From: Acanthacorydalis orientalis
Taxonomy: Eukaryota > Arthropoda > Insecta > Megaloptera > Corydalidae
Direction: 5' to 3'
Length of the DNA: 64,000 nucleotides
NCBI GenBank assembly: GCA_034766995.1
Contig: CM068318.1
Coordinates: 30,026,103 to 30,090,102, forward strand
A program made the position numbers and the translations under genes. Numbering within the stretch: the first letter of the stretch is position 1; the number at the start of each line of letters is the position of its first letter. Below the pieces are notes generated by a model, which was not told the DNA's origin, did not search any database, and saw only the letters and a program-made list of their open reading frames with translations. This document shows, piece after piece, positions 11,757 to 22,510 of this stretch.

Positions 11757-12915
11757 AGTACAAATATATGATCTTAATAGTGAAAAGAAATGTAAGAAAA
11801 AAATTACTGCTATAAATGTGTCCCTTGACATATAAAAAAATTCAAAGGAAATTTTGTAAATTTGTCATTGTTTAGTATTCATTAAAGAAAAACACTTTTC
11901 ATGTAAAAAATGCTACAAATTGAATTCTTAATAATATTATGTTGCTCTTAAACAGAGTGGTTAGATGTAAATATTGAGCACAAAGAAAACGTGGTTTATG
12001 AGCATAAAAATTTCTATAAATGAAAAAAAACATTTATGAAAGAAAAAAATAAATGTGTTTAATGTTGCACTAAAAAACTTGGAATAAAAAATTAAAGTCA
12101 TTTATGAAATCATACCATATATTTTTAAATATGAAAGAAAATATTTATGTTTTACTTTTCCCTTGCGGTTAATACAATATTTCTTTTTAAATAAATGGTA
12201 TCTTATATGTATTTGTATAAAAAGATACGAATAGTTTAGACAATTTTATATTTTATTCAAAGGAAATCTTTGTGGATATTTAATTCAAAACAATGAAATA
12301 TGAATAAATGATAACATTTGGAAACTCACTTATACTTATTCTTAATATAAATATAAATATTTGAGACAAAAATAAGTATATGAAGAATACAATATTTTAA
12401 ATAGTATTTTATAGAATGGCTGAAATAGGAAAAAGAACAAATTGATTTAAGAAATATACAAATTTGTTTAAAAATTCATATGATTATTTGCTGCGCAAAA
12501 CGTTATTTATGATGTCAAAAATAATTTTTATATACATTTAAAGGTACTTGAAATTTCTTTGTTGATTAGAAGACAAATTCTACAAATAGCTGTATCGTTT
12601 TTCGAATCGAATAATCAATTTTTAATTTTAAATCTTTAATGTTTTCAGGATATTTGTTTATATATTTTATTTTAAATGAGTCCACAAATAAAAATCACAT
12701 CTGTTCAAATCAAATAACTTTTGATAAAAATATAAATTTATTAAATAAAATAATATTTCATTTGAAATAAGGGCAATTTATCCGTCGTTTTGGGAATGAC
12801 TGAATGTTAATTCGTCATAAATTAATCAATTCATATTATTTACAAATAAACAATAAGTGCTAACAAAAAACTACAAACTAATATAGTTAGATTTTGTAAA
12901 TTAATGTTTGAACTG
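11757..12915. other. AT-rich DNA
   Basis: About 1.1 kb with no open frame, element end or motif that I can support. Confidence 0.5.
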
Positions 12916-13090
12916 GGGCTAGAAAAATATACATAAGCGACAATAAAATGTAATCAATGATAATTTAGTGAATATTTTTATTTAAAAAAATTGGTATGGT
13001 TTTTGGGGTAGAAAAAAATTATTTGTGAAAGTGAATTTAGCCACAGTGTTAGAAGTAATTAGTAACTAGATTTGTCAAAATTGAAACAAA
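12916..13090 (+). repeat. Dispersed hairpin-family repeat, copy 2
   Basis: Contains ATAAGCGACAATAAAATG, AATTTAGTGAATATTTTTAT, TTTTTGGGGTAGAAAAAAAT and GTGAATTTAGCCACAGTGTT in the same order as the 19.9- and 45.4-kb copies. An opposed left arm is not obvious here. Confidence 0.55.
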
Positions 13091-13339
13091 TATGAATTTA
13101 TATTTCGCAAAATAATGTTTTTATATCAATATGAAAATCGCAGAATATATATAACACACTGTCCCACACAACCTCTCTAGTTAAAAAATGATTATTCAAT
13201 ATTTTTAATAATACTATTCGTGTATTGAAAAACTAGTCAAAATGTATTTATATTGCATTACAGAAACAATTTTTCTTCAAAACATTGTGTATGTTACAAG
13301 TTTAAATGAAATATTTTTTTGTAAAACAAAGGGATTTGC

Positions 13340-13625
13340 CCCTTACTCGCTACACTTACAGCTGGAGGGTGCAAATTTCTTGTTTAGAGATACCTTAATG
13401 TGAAAACTGTGGAAACTAGACTAGCTAAGCTGTTTATGTCTTAAGTCAAGGTATACTTTAAATTAACATATTTTATAACACATGTTAGTAAAGTTGTAAA
13501 GGTTAATGTTAAATATAGGTTAATGTTATATCTTCCTATAAGTGTTTTTTAGGTTGAAAAGTTCGAAATATTTATACTAAGCCAAAGAAAGTAAATTAAT
13601 ATATAATTTTTGCAATTACTTGGTA
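13340..13625 (+). repeat. Direct repeat unit, copy 1 of 2
   Basis: Matches the segment at about 14745-15050 in the same orientation. Shared blocks, in order: TTTAGAGATACCTTAAT, GTGGAAACTAGACTAGCTAA, TTATGTCTTAAGTCAAGGTA, AGTAAAGTTGTAAAGGTTAA, CGAAATATTTATACTAAG and TATATAATTTTTGCAATT. No coding potential is visible. Confidence 0.8.
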
Positions 13626-13661
13626 TTATCGTATATATTCGCTCAATATCAGAATAAAATG

Positions 13662-13709
<48 letters not shown>
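13662..13709. repeat. (TA)n microsatellite
   Basis: TA tract following the first copy of the direct repeat. Confidence 0.95.
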
Positions 13710-13713
<4 letters not shown>

Positions 13714-14744
13714 AATAGTATGTCTAAATACAATACAATTACAATTCCCGCTGTTGAATGCTAGCGAGTGCGATCCTCTTGCAAATTTATTACAGCACTG
13801 TTGTTTTATAAAGTTGTTGTTAATAATATCGTACAAATTTGGATGTCATTGTTAATAATAATTTAATACAAAAGCTTTACATGTTTTTTAAACGTTTTTT
13901 GTACATTTTTGAAATTTTACGAAATATTTTTTTATATGTACAGATAGATATATTTATACTTACTGCATTAAAATTTTAGATACAATTTTAGGTCAAAGAG
14001 CTAATACACTTTTCTATTAAACGAAATATTTACCCGTGTGGTTTAACCCATGCAATAATAAAATGGAAAAAAGAACCTTGACCAAAAATTAAAGTTTATT
14101 TTTTTTTATTTAATGGTATACATATAATATACATTATCCAGAATTCTTTGTCTTACTAAATTTTTGTGTGTAGTCCATTGACGTTTATATTATTGTACAT
14201 AAAATTGTGATTCGATTTGAATCAGTGGATAATAACAACTTGTTATTGTGATTAATATTAAAAGTAAGAATTTATAAAAAATCTAAAATATGGATTTAAC
14301 AGACTAAGACACATTTAATGTAAAAAGAATGTTTAACTTTTATTGCTTTAATTAATCACAATTTGAAGTTTTATTTCATATTAGTCAACAAAGTCGTTTA
14401 TTTTCTATGAAATCGAATGAAAGACAAGATTTTATTGCCCCATATCAAACGATATATTTTCTATCATTGACAAGAAACATTCTGATAAATTATCAACTTA
14501 AATATGGAAACAACTGCACCAATACCATAAATATATGCGAAAAATCATATTTTGTTAACAATGCACAGTTTAAATCCGTACGAGTAAACCTATTATTAAG
14601 ACCAAAAATAAAAAAGATACTTAAAGGTTTGTCTTAACTGAAAGCTTACATAGTATGCATAAATGTCAAGTACAAAATATTTTAATAAGAAGGATAATTT
14701 TTTTAATAAGTAGAAGCTATATAATTAAGTAATTCGACACAAAA
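13710..14744. other. AT-rich DNA between two direct repeats
   Basis: A 76-residue open frame (14407-14637, starting MKSNERQDFIAPYQ) has no recognisable domain. A short GC-richer spot with GCTAGCGAGTGCGATCC lies at about 13760-13780. Confidence 0.4.
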
Positions 14745-15050
14745 ATCGGTACTAGCTGAAGCTGGCAAGTTTGTAGTTTAGATATGCCTTAATATTAAAA
14801 TTGTAGAAACTATACCAGCTAAAACTGTTCATGTCTTAAGTCAAGATATACTTAAATCAACATATTCTATAACATGCATATTCTGTATTCTGTAATAAGT
14901 TAATAAAGTTGTAAAGGATAATGTTGAAAGTGTATCTTACTAGCCTCTCTCTAATGGTTTTCCATATCGAATAGTGCAAAATGCGAAATGTTTATACTAA
15001 GGAAAAGGAAAGAAATTACTATATAATTTTTGTATTTTTTTTGGTATGAA
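14745..15050 (+). repeat. Direct repeat unit, copy 2 of 2
   Basis: Same block order as the 13.34-kb copy with substitutions and a small insertion (about 14880-14895, a repeated TCTGTATTCTG). Confidence 0.8.
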
Positions 15051-15189
15051 ATTTAGGAAAACCATAAAATAAATTATAAAACCTCTAAATATATGGACTA
15101 TTATTATGAATAATGGCAATAATACTTAACAGATATGCTCGTCCCTGGTTCCAGTTAATCTAATTGAAAAGCTACGACAGAATAAATAG

Positions 15190-15192
<3 letters not shown>
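15051..15192. other. AT-rich DNA
   Basis: Nothing recognisable. Confidence 0.5.

Positions 15193-15237
<45 letters not shown>
15193..15237. repeat. (TA)n microsatellite
   Basis: About 45 bp of uninterrupted TA. Confidence 0.95.
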
Positions 15238-15240
<3 letters not shown>

Positions 15241-15615
15241 TACTTATATTAAAAAACTTGAAAAAATTTTAGTATTATAATCAAAAAAAAGTAGCTATTT
15301 TCAGTATAGTCTATTACCGTTCACTTTTTACTGCGCCATTGTAAATCAATATAACACATGACAGTTGCTATTAAATGTTATAATATTTTGGTGTCTTTAT
15401 TTTAAAAACAATGGTTTACATTGAGAAATTTCGAATTATTGAAGTAATTAAAAAATATTAGTTTAAAGTTAATACTTTTATAAATTATTTGATATAAATA
15501 GAATAATTGCATATAAATTATATAATAAAATTATTCCATGATATAACTTATAATGATATATTTAAATATTAATACATAAATAAATATAATTTAAATTAAA
15601 GAACGAATATATTAA

Positions 15616-15926
15616 CACTTTGATTGACGTCACCCGAATTTGGGTGACGCATGAAGTTCCAATGGGCTATGTCACTTGAATTTGCGTGACGATCATATTG
15701 GCCGTACGCGTTAGTTCAATTTTTTTCCGGCAATATAGCACCTACGCAAAATAGTTTCACAAATTATAGTACTTAGAACCCTTCGTGTAATTCTTCACCG
15801 GCTAAATATAGACTGAGCTTATTGCATTTGGACATGTGCGCATTGCATTTTTTTCATTGTTCTATTTCTCATAACAGCCTTGCCCTAATTCGGTTATTCT
15901 GAAATTTTTTTTTGGCAGTCAAAGTG
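15616..15926. mobile_element. TTAA-flanked MITE, piggyBac-like (311 bp)
   Basis: TTAA at 15612-15615 and 15927-15930. Inverted ends are CACTTTGATTGACG and, from the right, CACTTTGACTGCC. The left part holds GACGTCACCCGAATTTGGGT, an imperfect palindrome including a TGACGTCA site at 15625-15632, and a second GTCACTTGAATTTGCGTGAC. No transposase coding is visible. The ends resemble those of the larger 31473 element (CCCTTTGAGTGCC), so they may share a transposase lineage. Confidence 0.8.
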
Positions 15927-16149
15927 TTAAAACATCTTCGACTATCAATATATAATCATAGAAACCTTACTTAAAACAAGATATATTTATTTTAACCTGT
16001 GATGTTAGATTTAAATTACTAATAACACTATAAGAGAACAAACACAAATACCTTAAATAATAAAGTACGGTGTACCATTTTTTACAGTGTATATATGTCA
16101 TGGTGTATTTCATGCTGTGACTTTTGTGACATTTTATTATTAAAAGTTT

Positions 16150-16405
16150 TCGTTTTAGTATGTTTTTTCCTACTTGCGTTTGTCGTTTCACGCGACGTTT
16201 TGTAAATCGTCGAACAATTTTCTCGCGATGCGCCGAAAGGATTTAAACTTTTCCAACTTAAGTGTTTCCGTGTTATTTTCCGCATCTTATCTGTCCGTCA
16301 AGGGTGACCGCTCTGACGTCACAAACTTTATCCGGAAAAGTTTTAACATCTCCCGCTTGTTAGCAAAAGTGACCAACCACCCTACAAAACTCTTACCTAC
16401 TCTAC
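16150..16405. promoter_or_regulatory. GC-richer patch with palindromic CRE site
   Basis: Base composition is far less AT-biased than the flanks. It contains the perfect CREB/ATF palindrome TGACGTCA at 16314-16321, and CpG words such as CACGCGACG and CTCGCGATGCGCCG. Overlapping short frames on both strands (16082-16285 minus, 16174-16437 plus) show no domain I recognise. It could be a promoter, enhancer or remnant exon; the CRE site is the only firm observation. Confidence 0.35.
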
Positions 16406-16408
16406 CTA

Positions 16409-16434
16409 AATATATATATATATATATGTATACA

Positions 16435-16471
<37 letters not shown>

Positions 16472-16488
16472 ATATATATATAGGTATG

Positions 16489-16533
<45 letters not shown>
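16409..16533. repeat. (TA)n microsatellite
   Basis: TA array with TATGTATAC, GTATGTA and TAGGTATG interruptions. Confidence 0.97.
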
Positions 16534-16535
<2 letters not shown>

Positions 16536-18093
16536 GTACAAAGTAGAAGAAGAGAAACGAGGAAGAAAACATTTTATTTAAAAAGTCTTTCGTAAGGCGT
16601 ACGTTTCTACTTGGGGTGATGTAATCTATTGTTGTGATAAAGAAAACTTTTTGTCTGTTGATATCACTATCGTTTTTTTTCTGTCGGGTTATTTTACAAC
16701 TTGGAAAATGTTCTTTTAAAAATATATACAGTCGATACAAATTCTAAACATGCTTAGTATAAACAAATTTATTTATTGAGAAACGTTTTATTTTATCTTA
16801 AACATTCTTTCATATCAGTGAAACATATCAGTCGATCAATATTGAGAAAAAATATGACATAAAACAATAATTTCTGTTTTTCGAGTTGTAATATATACAT
16901 TTTATTTCGGTGAGTTAATCAAATACACAAAGTAGAAGGAAAGAAATTTCTCTATTGGCTATGGTATAATGTTTTATACCATGCAGTTCAATACGAATTG
17001 ACAATATTTATAGTAATTGAAAATCTTATAGAAAAATAAAATTGGATTAACATTTGTGTTTTTAATTTTTTTCATTAATGTCTTCGAATTACACATAAAA
17101 TTAACAAATGTTTTTAAAGAAAATGAAAAAAGCACGTTTTTAATTATTTAAAAACGTTTTTTATTGAAAATTATTTGAAAATTTAATAGTTTTATTTTGA
17201 TTTTTAAATACAAAATAAATTTTGTTGTACATTTTTGAACATTATTCTAATGATTCTAACTCGTCATACTTTTTAGAATATCTTTAACAAATTGATCTTT
17301 TAATATTTTATAAAACACATTTTATAAAAGAAAAAATTAAGACTCACATACATTACCTATTTTACTTAATCTCTTATAAAATATAAGTGTGAGGTTATAT
17401 TTCATTAGTTAAATTTTATCATAGAGAAGTTTTACTAAAAGTAGGCAAAATATAAAAATAATTGATGATATAATATGAGCCTTCTATAAGATCTCTTCAG
17501 AAATTTCATACACAATTGTTATATACGTATAAAAAAAAATTGTATAAATGATTTTCGAATAGGTTGTAGTGGTACATATTTTTATTTGTTTCTCAAAGGT
17601 CGGAAATTTTAAATCTGTAAATATAAATATTTATGACTTTATATGTTACTGTTATTTATATTTTTAAATTGATTTATTTTCAAAACAGTTTTATTTAAAT
17701 ATTTTATTTCAAATTTGGCTTGATACGATTTATTTACATGTATATTTTAAGTTTATTACACTTAATGTAAATAAAATTTACTACTATTCTATTTTAGGCT
17801 GTTCTTAAAATTGATAAAAATATTTATAAATATGAAATGAAAATAATTACATTACTATTATGCATTTATTCACAATTCTATGAATCTTAACTAATGTTTA
17901 ATTAAAAATAATATAAACATAATTACATGACCACCGTATTTGCTTAATGTGCCAGCTGCTCACTCATTTATGATCCCAAAATTAAAAAAATTAACAAATA
18001 TAAACTAAACGGTATTTAAAGAAAAAACAAGCATTGTTAGAAATGTATGTTTCTTAGAGAAATTCTTTTGAAAATAAAAAAATATTTAATTAA

Positions 18094-18098
<5 letters not shown>
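16534..18098. other. AT-rich DNA
   Basis: About 1.5 kb without a supported gene or element. A short palindrome, GGTATAATGTTTTATACC, lies at about 16964-16981. Confidence 0.5.
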
Positions 18099-18160
<62 letters not shown>

Positions 18161-18169
18161 TATATATAG
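18099..18169. repeat. (TA)n microsatellite
   Basis: About 70 bp of TA immediately upstream of the RTE-like fragment. Confidence 0.97.
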
Positions 18170-18199
18170 CCGGTTCAATCAATACCAAATACCAGTGTG

Positions 18200-18870
18200 T
18201 CGTGGATTAACAGACTATGAAAATCTTTCGACCCTATCACCACATCATCAGTTATATCTACATTGAAGAATCGGGACATAGAGGACACTTACATCGAGTT
18301 GCTAGATAACATCTACAAGAATGTAACCTTGACGGTGAAACTATAGAAAGAAACAAAAAAGATAAAAATAGAGAAACGTATAAGACAGGGAGATGCAATT
18401 TCGTCGAAATTATTTACTTGAAGGCTTAGAAGAAGTATTCAAATCGCACGTCTGGGAGGAAAAAAGAAAGAAAATAAAAGGCGAAAAATTAAGTCATCTC
18501 CGGTTTGCTGATTATATTATTATCTTATCAAGTATTCCAGAAAAGAAGTATGGAAATATGCATACTAGGAATAACAAAAAAGATAGGAAAAGAATAGAAT
18601 GGATATGAAAATAGACAGAAGTTACAGATGTTATAAGAAGAGTAAGAAGTATGAACTGGAAATGGGTAGGGCATGTTGCAAAAAGAGAAGACAACCGATG
18701 GGCAACAGAAATTATTAACTGGGAACCAGGAAAGAGAAAAATGAACAGGAGGGATAAGAAAATAAAAATTTTTTGGGAATCAGTGGAGAAGATAGGCATT
18801 CAAACGTACAAAATGGAAAATAATGAAAAAGGCTTTTATCCAACATTGGATTGACAGAGACTGATTATGA
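18200..18870 (+). pseudogene. RTE-like non-LTR retrotransposon fragment
   Basis: The plus strand reads as a decayed reverse transcriptase. In order: STLKNRDIEDTYIELL, then DNIYKNVTLTVKL, a stop, EKRIRQGDAISSKLFT (the R-Q-G-D-x-I-S motif), a frameshift, EEVFK, WEEKRKKIKGEKLSHLRFADY. The catalytic F-A-D-D has become F-A-D-Y, so activity would be lost even without the stops. After ILSS the frame jumps to EICILGITKKDRKR, then TDVIRRVRSMNWKWVGHVAK and a C-terminal TEIINWEPGKRK, so a central piece is deleted. The W-x-W-x-G-H-V-A-R end and a 3' tail rich in TGATTATGATAATGATT are typical of RTE-clade elements. Confidence 0.8.
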
Positions 18871-19055
18871 TAATGATTTATAATCTTTTCACCCCTCATT
18901 CAAGATAACGTTGTTTTCATAAAAAATATACTTGTAACTAAAGAGTACATGCATTTTTTAAAATAAATGTTCAGTTTAAATCTTTATTCAATTGCTAATA
19001 TGTGAATGTTGGCTCATTTTTGTTTTCATGAATAATACTCACACTTTCAAATATA
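18871..19055. other. AT-rich DNA
   Basis: Nothing recognisable. Confidence 0.5.
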
Positions 19056-19102
19056 ATTGAGGAGGCCTTTATCCAGCAGTCGATTAACAGAAACTGATGA
19101 TG

Positions 19103-19106
<4 letters not shown>
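19056..19106 (+). mobile_element. RTE-like 3' tail, severely 5'-truncated
   Basis: GGCCTTTATCCAGCAGTCGA followed by TTAACAGAAACTGATGATGG matches the last 45 bases of the 18.2-kb fragment (GGCTTTTATCCAACATTGGA, then GACAGAGACTGATTATG). It reads as a separate insertion that kept only the 3' end, and it runs directly into a TA array. Confidence 0.6.

Positions 19107-19143
<37 letters not shown>
19104..19143. repeat. (TA)n microsatellite at a retrotransposon tail
   Basis: TA tract starting at the end of the truncated RTE 3' tail. Confidence 0.95.
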
Positions 19144-19150
<7 letters not shown>

Positions 19151-19639
19151 GTTTATAGAGTCTCTTAGTAAATTTTTGAAAATAATTAATACACACATAA
19201 TTTATGATAATATATTATATCAAATATAAAGAATTCACTGATATATTGAGAAGATATTCTTATAGATTTTGCATGGCTCATATTGCCATACAAACACTAT
19301 ACAAATAATATACCGAGGAAATTTTATTTTATTCAAAATGTCATTATCATTAGCCATAACCATGAGCCATTATTATTAGCTATAACCATATTCATTCGTG
19401 TCTAGCAACGATTTTAGATCAGGTTTCCTGAGTCTAATGTCTTGTTTTCTTAGTTATTAACATTAACAACAGAAAATGTTTTATTATTTGTAACAAGATA
19501 TAATGTATGTATCCTAAAGACCCCATAAATTCAATTTTTTATAAGTGAAGAATATTCTGAGAATCCACGTATACCCTCTCCTATATATCCCATCATCAAA
19601 CTGCCGATTTGTAGTAAAATACAAAATTGTAATAATACA

Positions 19640-20010
19640 GTTTTAGATATTGTTGTCAAGTTCATTTTCAGAAATGAACTATTATTTTCATCCCATAAAC
19701 CACAAAAAGATTCTAGTCAAAAATGCTTGAAAATAATTAATGATCATTTTTGACTATTTATATATATTTTGATTGCAATGCATGGAAATATCACCTTCAG
19801 AGAGAAAAGGTACAACAAAAATCTCTATTTTTATGTACATTATCGCTCTGAATATGATAACATAGAAATCTAAATGATCATAAGCAACAATTAAAAATCA
19901 TCAATAACAATTTGAGTATTCCTAACCAGAAGAAAGTTTTGTGTTATGGGGTGAAAATAATTAATTTGTGAAAAAAGAAACTAATTGTAAATTATCAAAG
20001 AAATATTGAA
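19640..20010. repeat. Inverted-repeat (hairpin) element, copy 3
   Basis: Two arms face each other around about 19820. The right arm (about 19845-20000) reads CTCTGAATATGATAACATAG ... GTTTTGTGTTATGGGGTGAA, then AATTTGTGAAAA. The reverse complement of the left arm (about 19800 back to 19640) reads CTCTGAAGGTGATATTTCC ... TTTTTGTGGTTTATGGGATG, then TTCATTTCTGAAAA. The arms align over about 140 bases with many substitutions. Related single arms occur at 240, 12916, 24780 and 45405. A foldback or MITE origin is plausible; no target duplication was identified. Confidence 0.7.
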
Positions 20011-20235
20011 AATGCATAATAATGTCTGATTATATTAATTTATATTATAGTTTATTTTTTAATGTGAAGGTAAATGTATGTTAAAATAATTTTACAGATT
20101 ATGTAAAATAAATTTTAATACTCAAGTTCAATATTCAATGCCATTTTTATTTTTACTGCTTTTTATGTATTCAGTGTACATTAAAAAATATTTCTATAAC
20201 CTGAAGTACTATAAATAAATCTTAATTTTAATTGT
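19985..20235 (+). repeat. Local direct repeat, copy 1 of 2
   Basis: Shares with 20673-20930, in order and orientation: AATTGTAAATTATCAAAGAA, GAAGGTAAATGTATGTTAAA, and CTTTTTATGTATTC. No coding potential. Confidence 0.75.
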
Positions 20236-20672
20236 TTATCTATATGGTTTCTAGGTAAATGGATAGTAGCTTTGCTACTTAAAAACTATTGATACAAAGA
20301 CTTATATAAACAAACTAGAATGACTTAGAATAATTGAAATAAAAATGTTTTAAGACCTTAATTTTCTTAAAATTATTTTTTTATGAAGAAAGAATTGTAT
20401 TAGTAAAGCTGAAATATTTTTTTTCCTCCGCAGAGGAAATAAATAATCGCTTTTATAATAACAATCATTTCATAAATTAAAATATACAAGTTTACTTTCA
20501 AATAAAATAGTAATATTTTTAAGATCGAGTGAAAATAAAGTACTATTTAATTTTATACTGGAAATGATATATTTTAAATACTTTGCGAACATTAATTCCA
20601 ATTCACTGTTTATAAGAAAGTTTCTTCTTTTTTAAATTTAATAAATTTCAATATAATGAAGAATATTTTGAA

Positions 20673-20930
20673 TTGTAAATTATCAAAGAAATACAGAGAC
20701 TAAATAAGAACGACTTGTCCTAATTTTTTTTAATTTGAAGGTAAATGTATGTTAAAATAAATTTGAAGATTTAAAATTGAAGATTTATGTCAAACAAATT
20801 ATATTCAGTTAATTATATTTAAGTTCATAATCGGAGGGTCATTTTTTTATCGCTTTTTATGTATTCGATGAACATTGAAAAAAATCATTCTAGTATCCAA
20901 GTTAGTGTATAAGAGATCAATCATAATATG
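20673..20930 (+). repeat. Local direct repeat, copy 2 of 2
   Basis: Second copy of the 19985-20235 unit about 690 bp downstream. The middle part is diverged. Confidence 0.75.
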
Positions 20931-21317
20931 ATATTTCCTTGTTAAACCAATTATATTTAAGGAAATATAATAATTTAATTGAAATAATCATACACAATAG
21001 AGAAAATATGTTCAATTAGAATTTAAAAAATATTTTTTATAATATATTGCACAATCATTTTGTATGCTAATATGGGTTTATTTACGAAGTGATTGTCATA
21101 TTTAATTAAACAAAATACGCTAACTTTCATAAGCAGCCGACTATGAATAAAGAAAATGTGTAGTAAAAGTTTGTATATACAATAAAGTTGTTCAAAAATG
21201 ACGAAAGTTGAATAAACACATAATTTTAAAAGTTGAATACAGTCTAAACAAAGTCCAAAGTAGTGACAATAGTATGTAATGTAGGCACTGGCTTTTGTGG
21301 CTTGCTGTGTACACATG
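20931..21317. other. AT-rich DNA with a minus-strand open frame
   Basis: A 100-residue minus-strand frame (21023-21325, starting MKSMCTQQATKASAYIT) is open but shows no recognisable domain. Its start lies in the adjoining GC-rich island. Confidence 0.35.
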
Positions 21318-21625
21318 GATTTCAACGTGGTCGGGGCAAGACCCGAGGATCCTGCTGAGGATAGCTTTAAGGTTTCGGGTTATGCGACGTGAAGAGGTAT
21401 GTACTTTTCAGTATGTGTATATCTGAGTACATATGAATGGGCCTATGTGTGAGGCTCTGGGTGTCAGTGGATACCCACGGGATCAGTATCAGCCGTGCGG
21501 GGATTAGCTCGAATCCCGGAAACGAATGTCTAGAGCACGCCGCTTGACGTTTAGTGCCGTTCCATCGTGTTTAGGCGAACGACGCCAACGCCACTAGAAC
21601 AGACACACACGTGTGTCGGTGTGTG
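21318..21625. other. GC-rich island, unassigned
   Basis: About 300 bp of balanced composition with CpGs in a region otherwise around 80% AT. It includes GGTCGGGGCAAGACCCGAGG, GCGGGGATTAGCTCGAATCC and GGCGAACGACGCCAACGCC. Local dyads are visible (GATTAGCTCGAATC; GGCGxxCGACGCC). No long frame crosses it. A 5' exon, a promoter, a structured RNA or a foreign repeat are all possible. Confidence 0.35.
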
Positions 21626-22510
21626 TTTTTCTTTCATTCTTCTTTTATAACGCATCTTTTTCATTCTATTTTCGTTCAGACAGAAAACAAGCAATTTATA
21701 TTTGGAAAAGTGGCAAGGATATTTCACACTTCAAATTTAGGGATTTAGTATTATTTGATTTGAAAATGGAAAAATATTTCGTGATTTCTTCTAGGTAGTA
21801 AATTCAAATATGAAAAATGTAATTTAATGTTCACTTAACGTTTCTTTTCAATTACAGTCACTGAAAATGTTCATTTGATTTTTTGTTTATAATATTTTGA
21901 GCTTTTAAAAGTGAATACATATTTGTGTATATACTTTTCAAAATAAAAACTAACTTTATGTTATCTACCTTTCTAAAAAAGAATTAAATAACCGTTTTTA
22001 AGCTTTTCTTTTATAAAATATTTTTTCTATACATAAATTTGCATCATAAAGAAGTAAAATAAATGTTTGTTTTCTATTTAAAAACACTGAATTAAATAAA
22101 ATATAAACCAGGTAGATTGAATACTTTTTCACAAAAAGTATCATTCAAACATAAAGTTATGAATGCGAATTACAGTACTTATAAACCAATTATGTGTCTT
22201 TAATTAGTTTCATGAGGAACAGCTATATATTTATATTACTTTTCATTGTCTCGTATGCACCAATTGATTTATAAATTAAATGAAAATGAAATAAAACAAT
22301 TATCTTGAAATCGATATCATGTGAACTGATTCAAAGTTGCACTATTTTTAACCACAGACTGCCCATTATATCAACTTTTATTATTTTAAAATATTTCTTT
22401 TTTGTATTGTTCCAAATACACACGGCGACGAAAATAGGTAACTTACAACAGTCATTCATCACTTACTTTCGAAAAATACTCACAGTTATATGATAATATC
22501 GATTTTTATA
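21626..22510. other. AT-rich DNA
   Basis: Only short frames without recognisable domains. Confidence 0.5.

Noticed and set aside
14407..14637. 76-codon frame MKSNERQDFIAPYQ...
   Set aside because: No recognisable domain and no supporting context; treated as chance.
18512..18799. 95-codon minus-strand frame rich in Phe/Leu that could look like a membrane protein
   Set aside because: It is antisense to the Lys-rich RTE-like fragment, which produces Phe/Leu on the opposite strand.
20931..21325. 100-codon minus-strand frame MKSMCTQQATKASAYIT...
   Set aside because: No domain, codon bias or neighbour supports it; length is within what AT-rich DNA plus a GC-rich start could give by chance.
21495..21520. 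tRNA-like words (GCGGGGATTAGCTCGAATCC)
   Set aside because: Box A-like and T-loop-like strings overlap instead of being about 30-60 bp apart, and no cloverleaf can be drawn.
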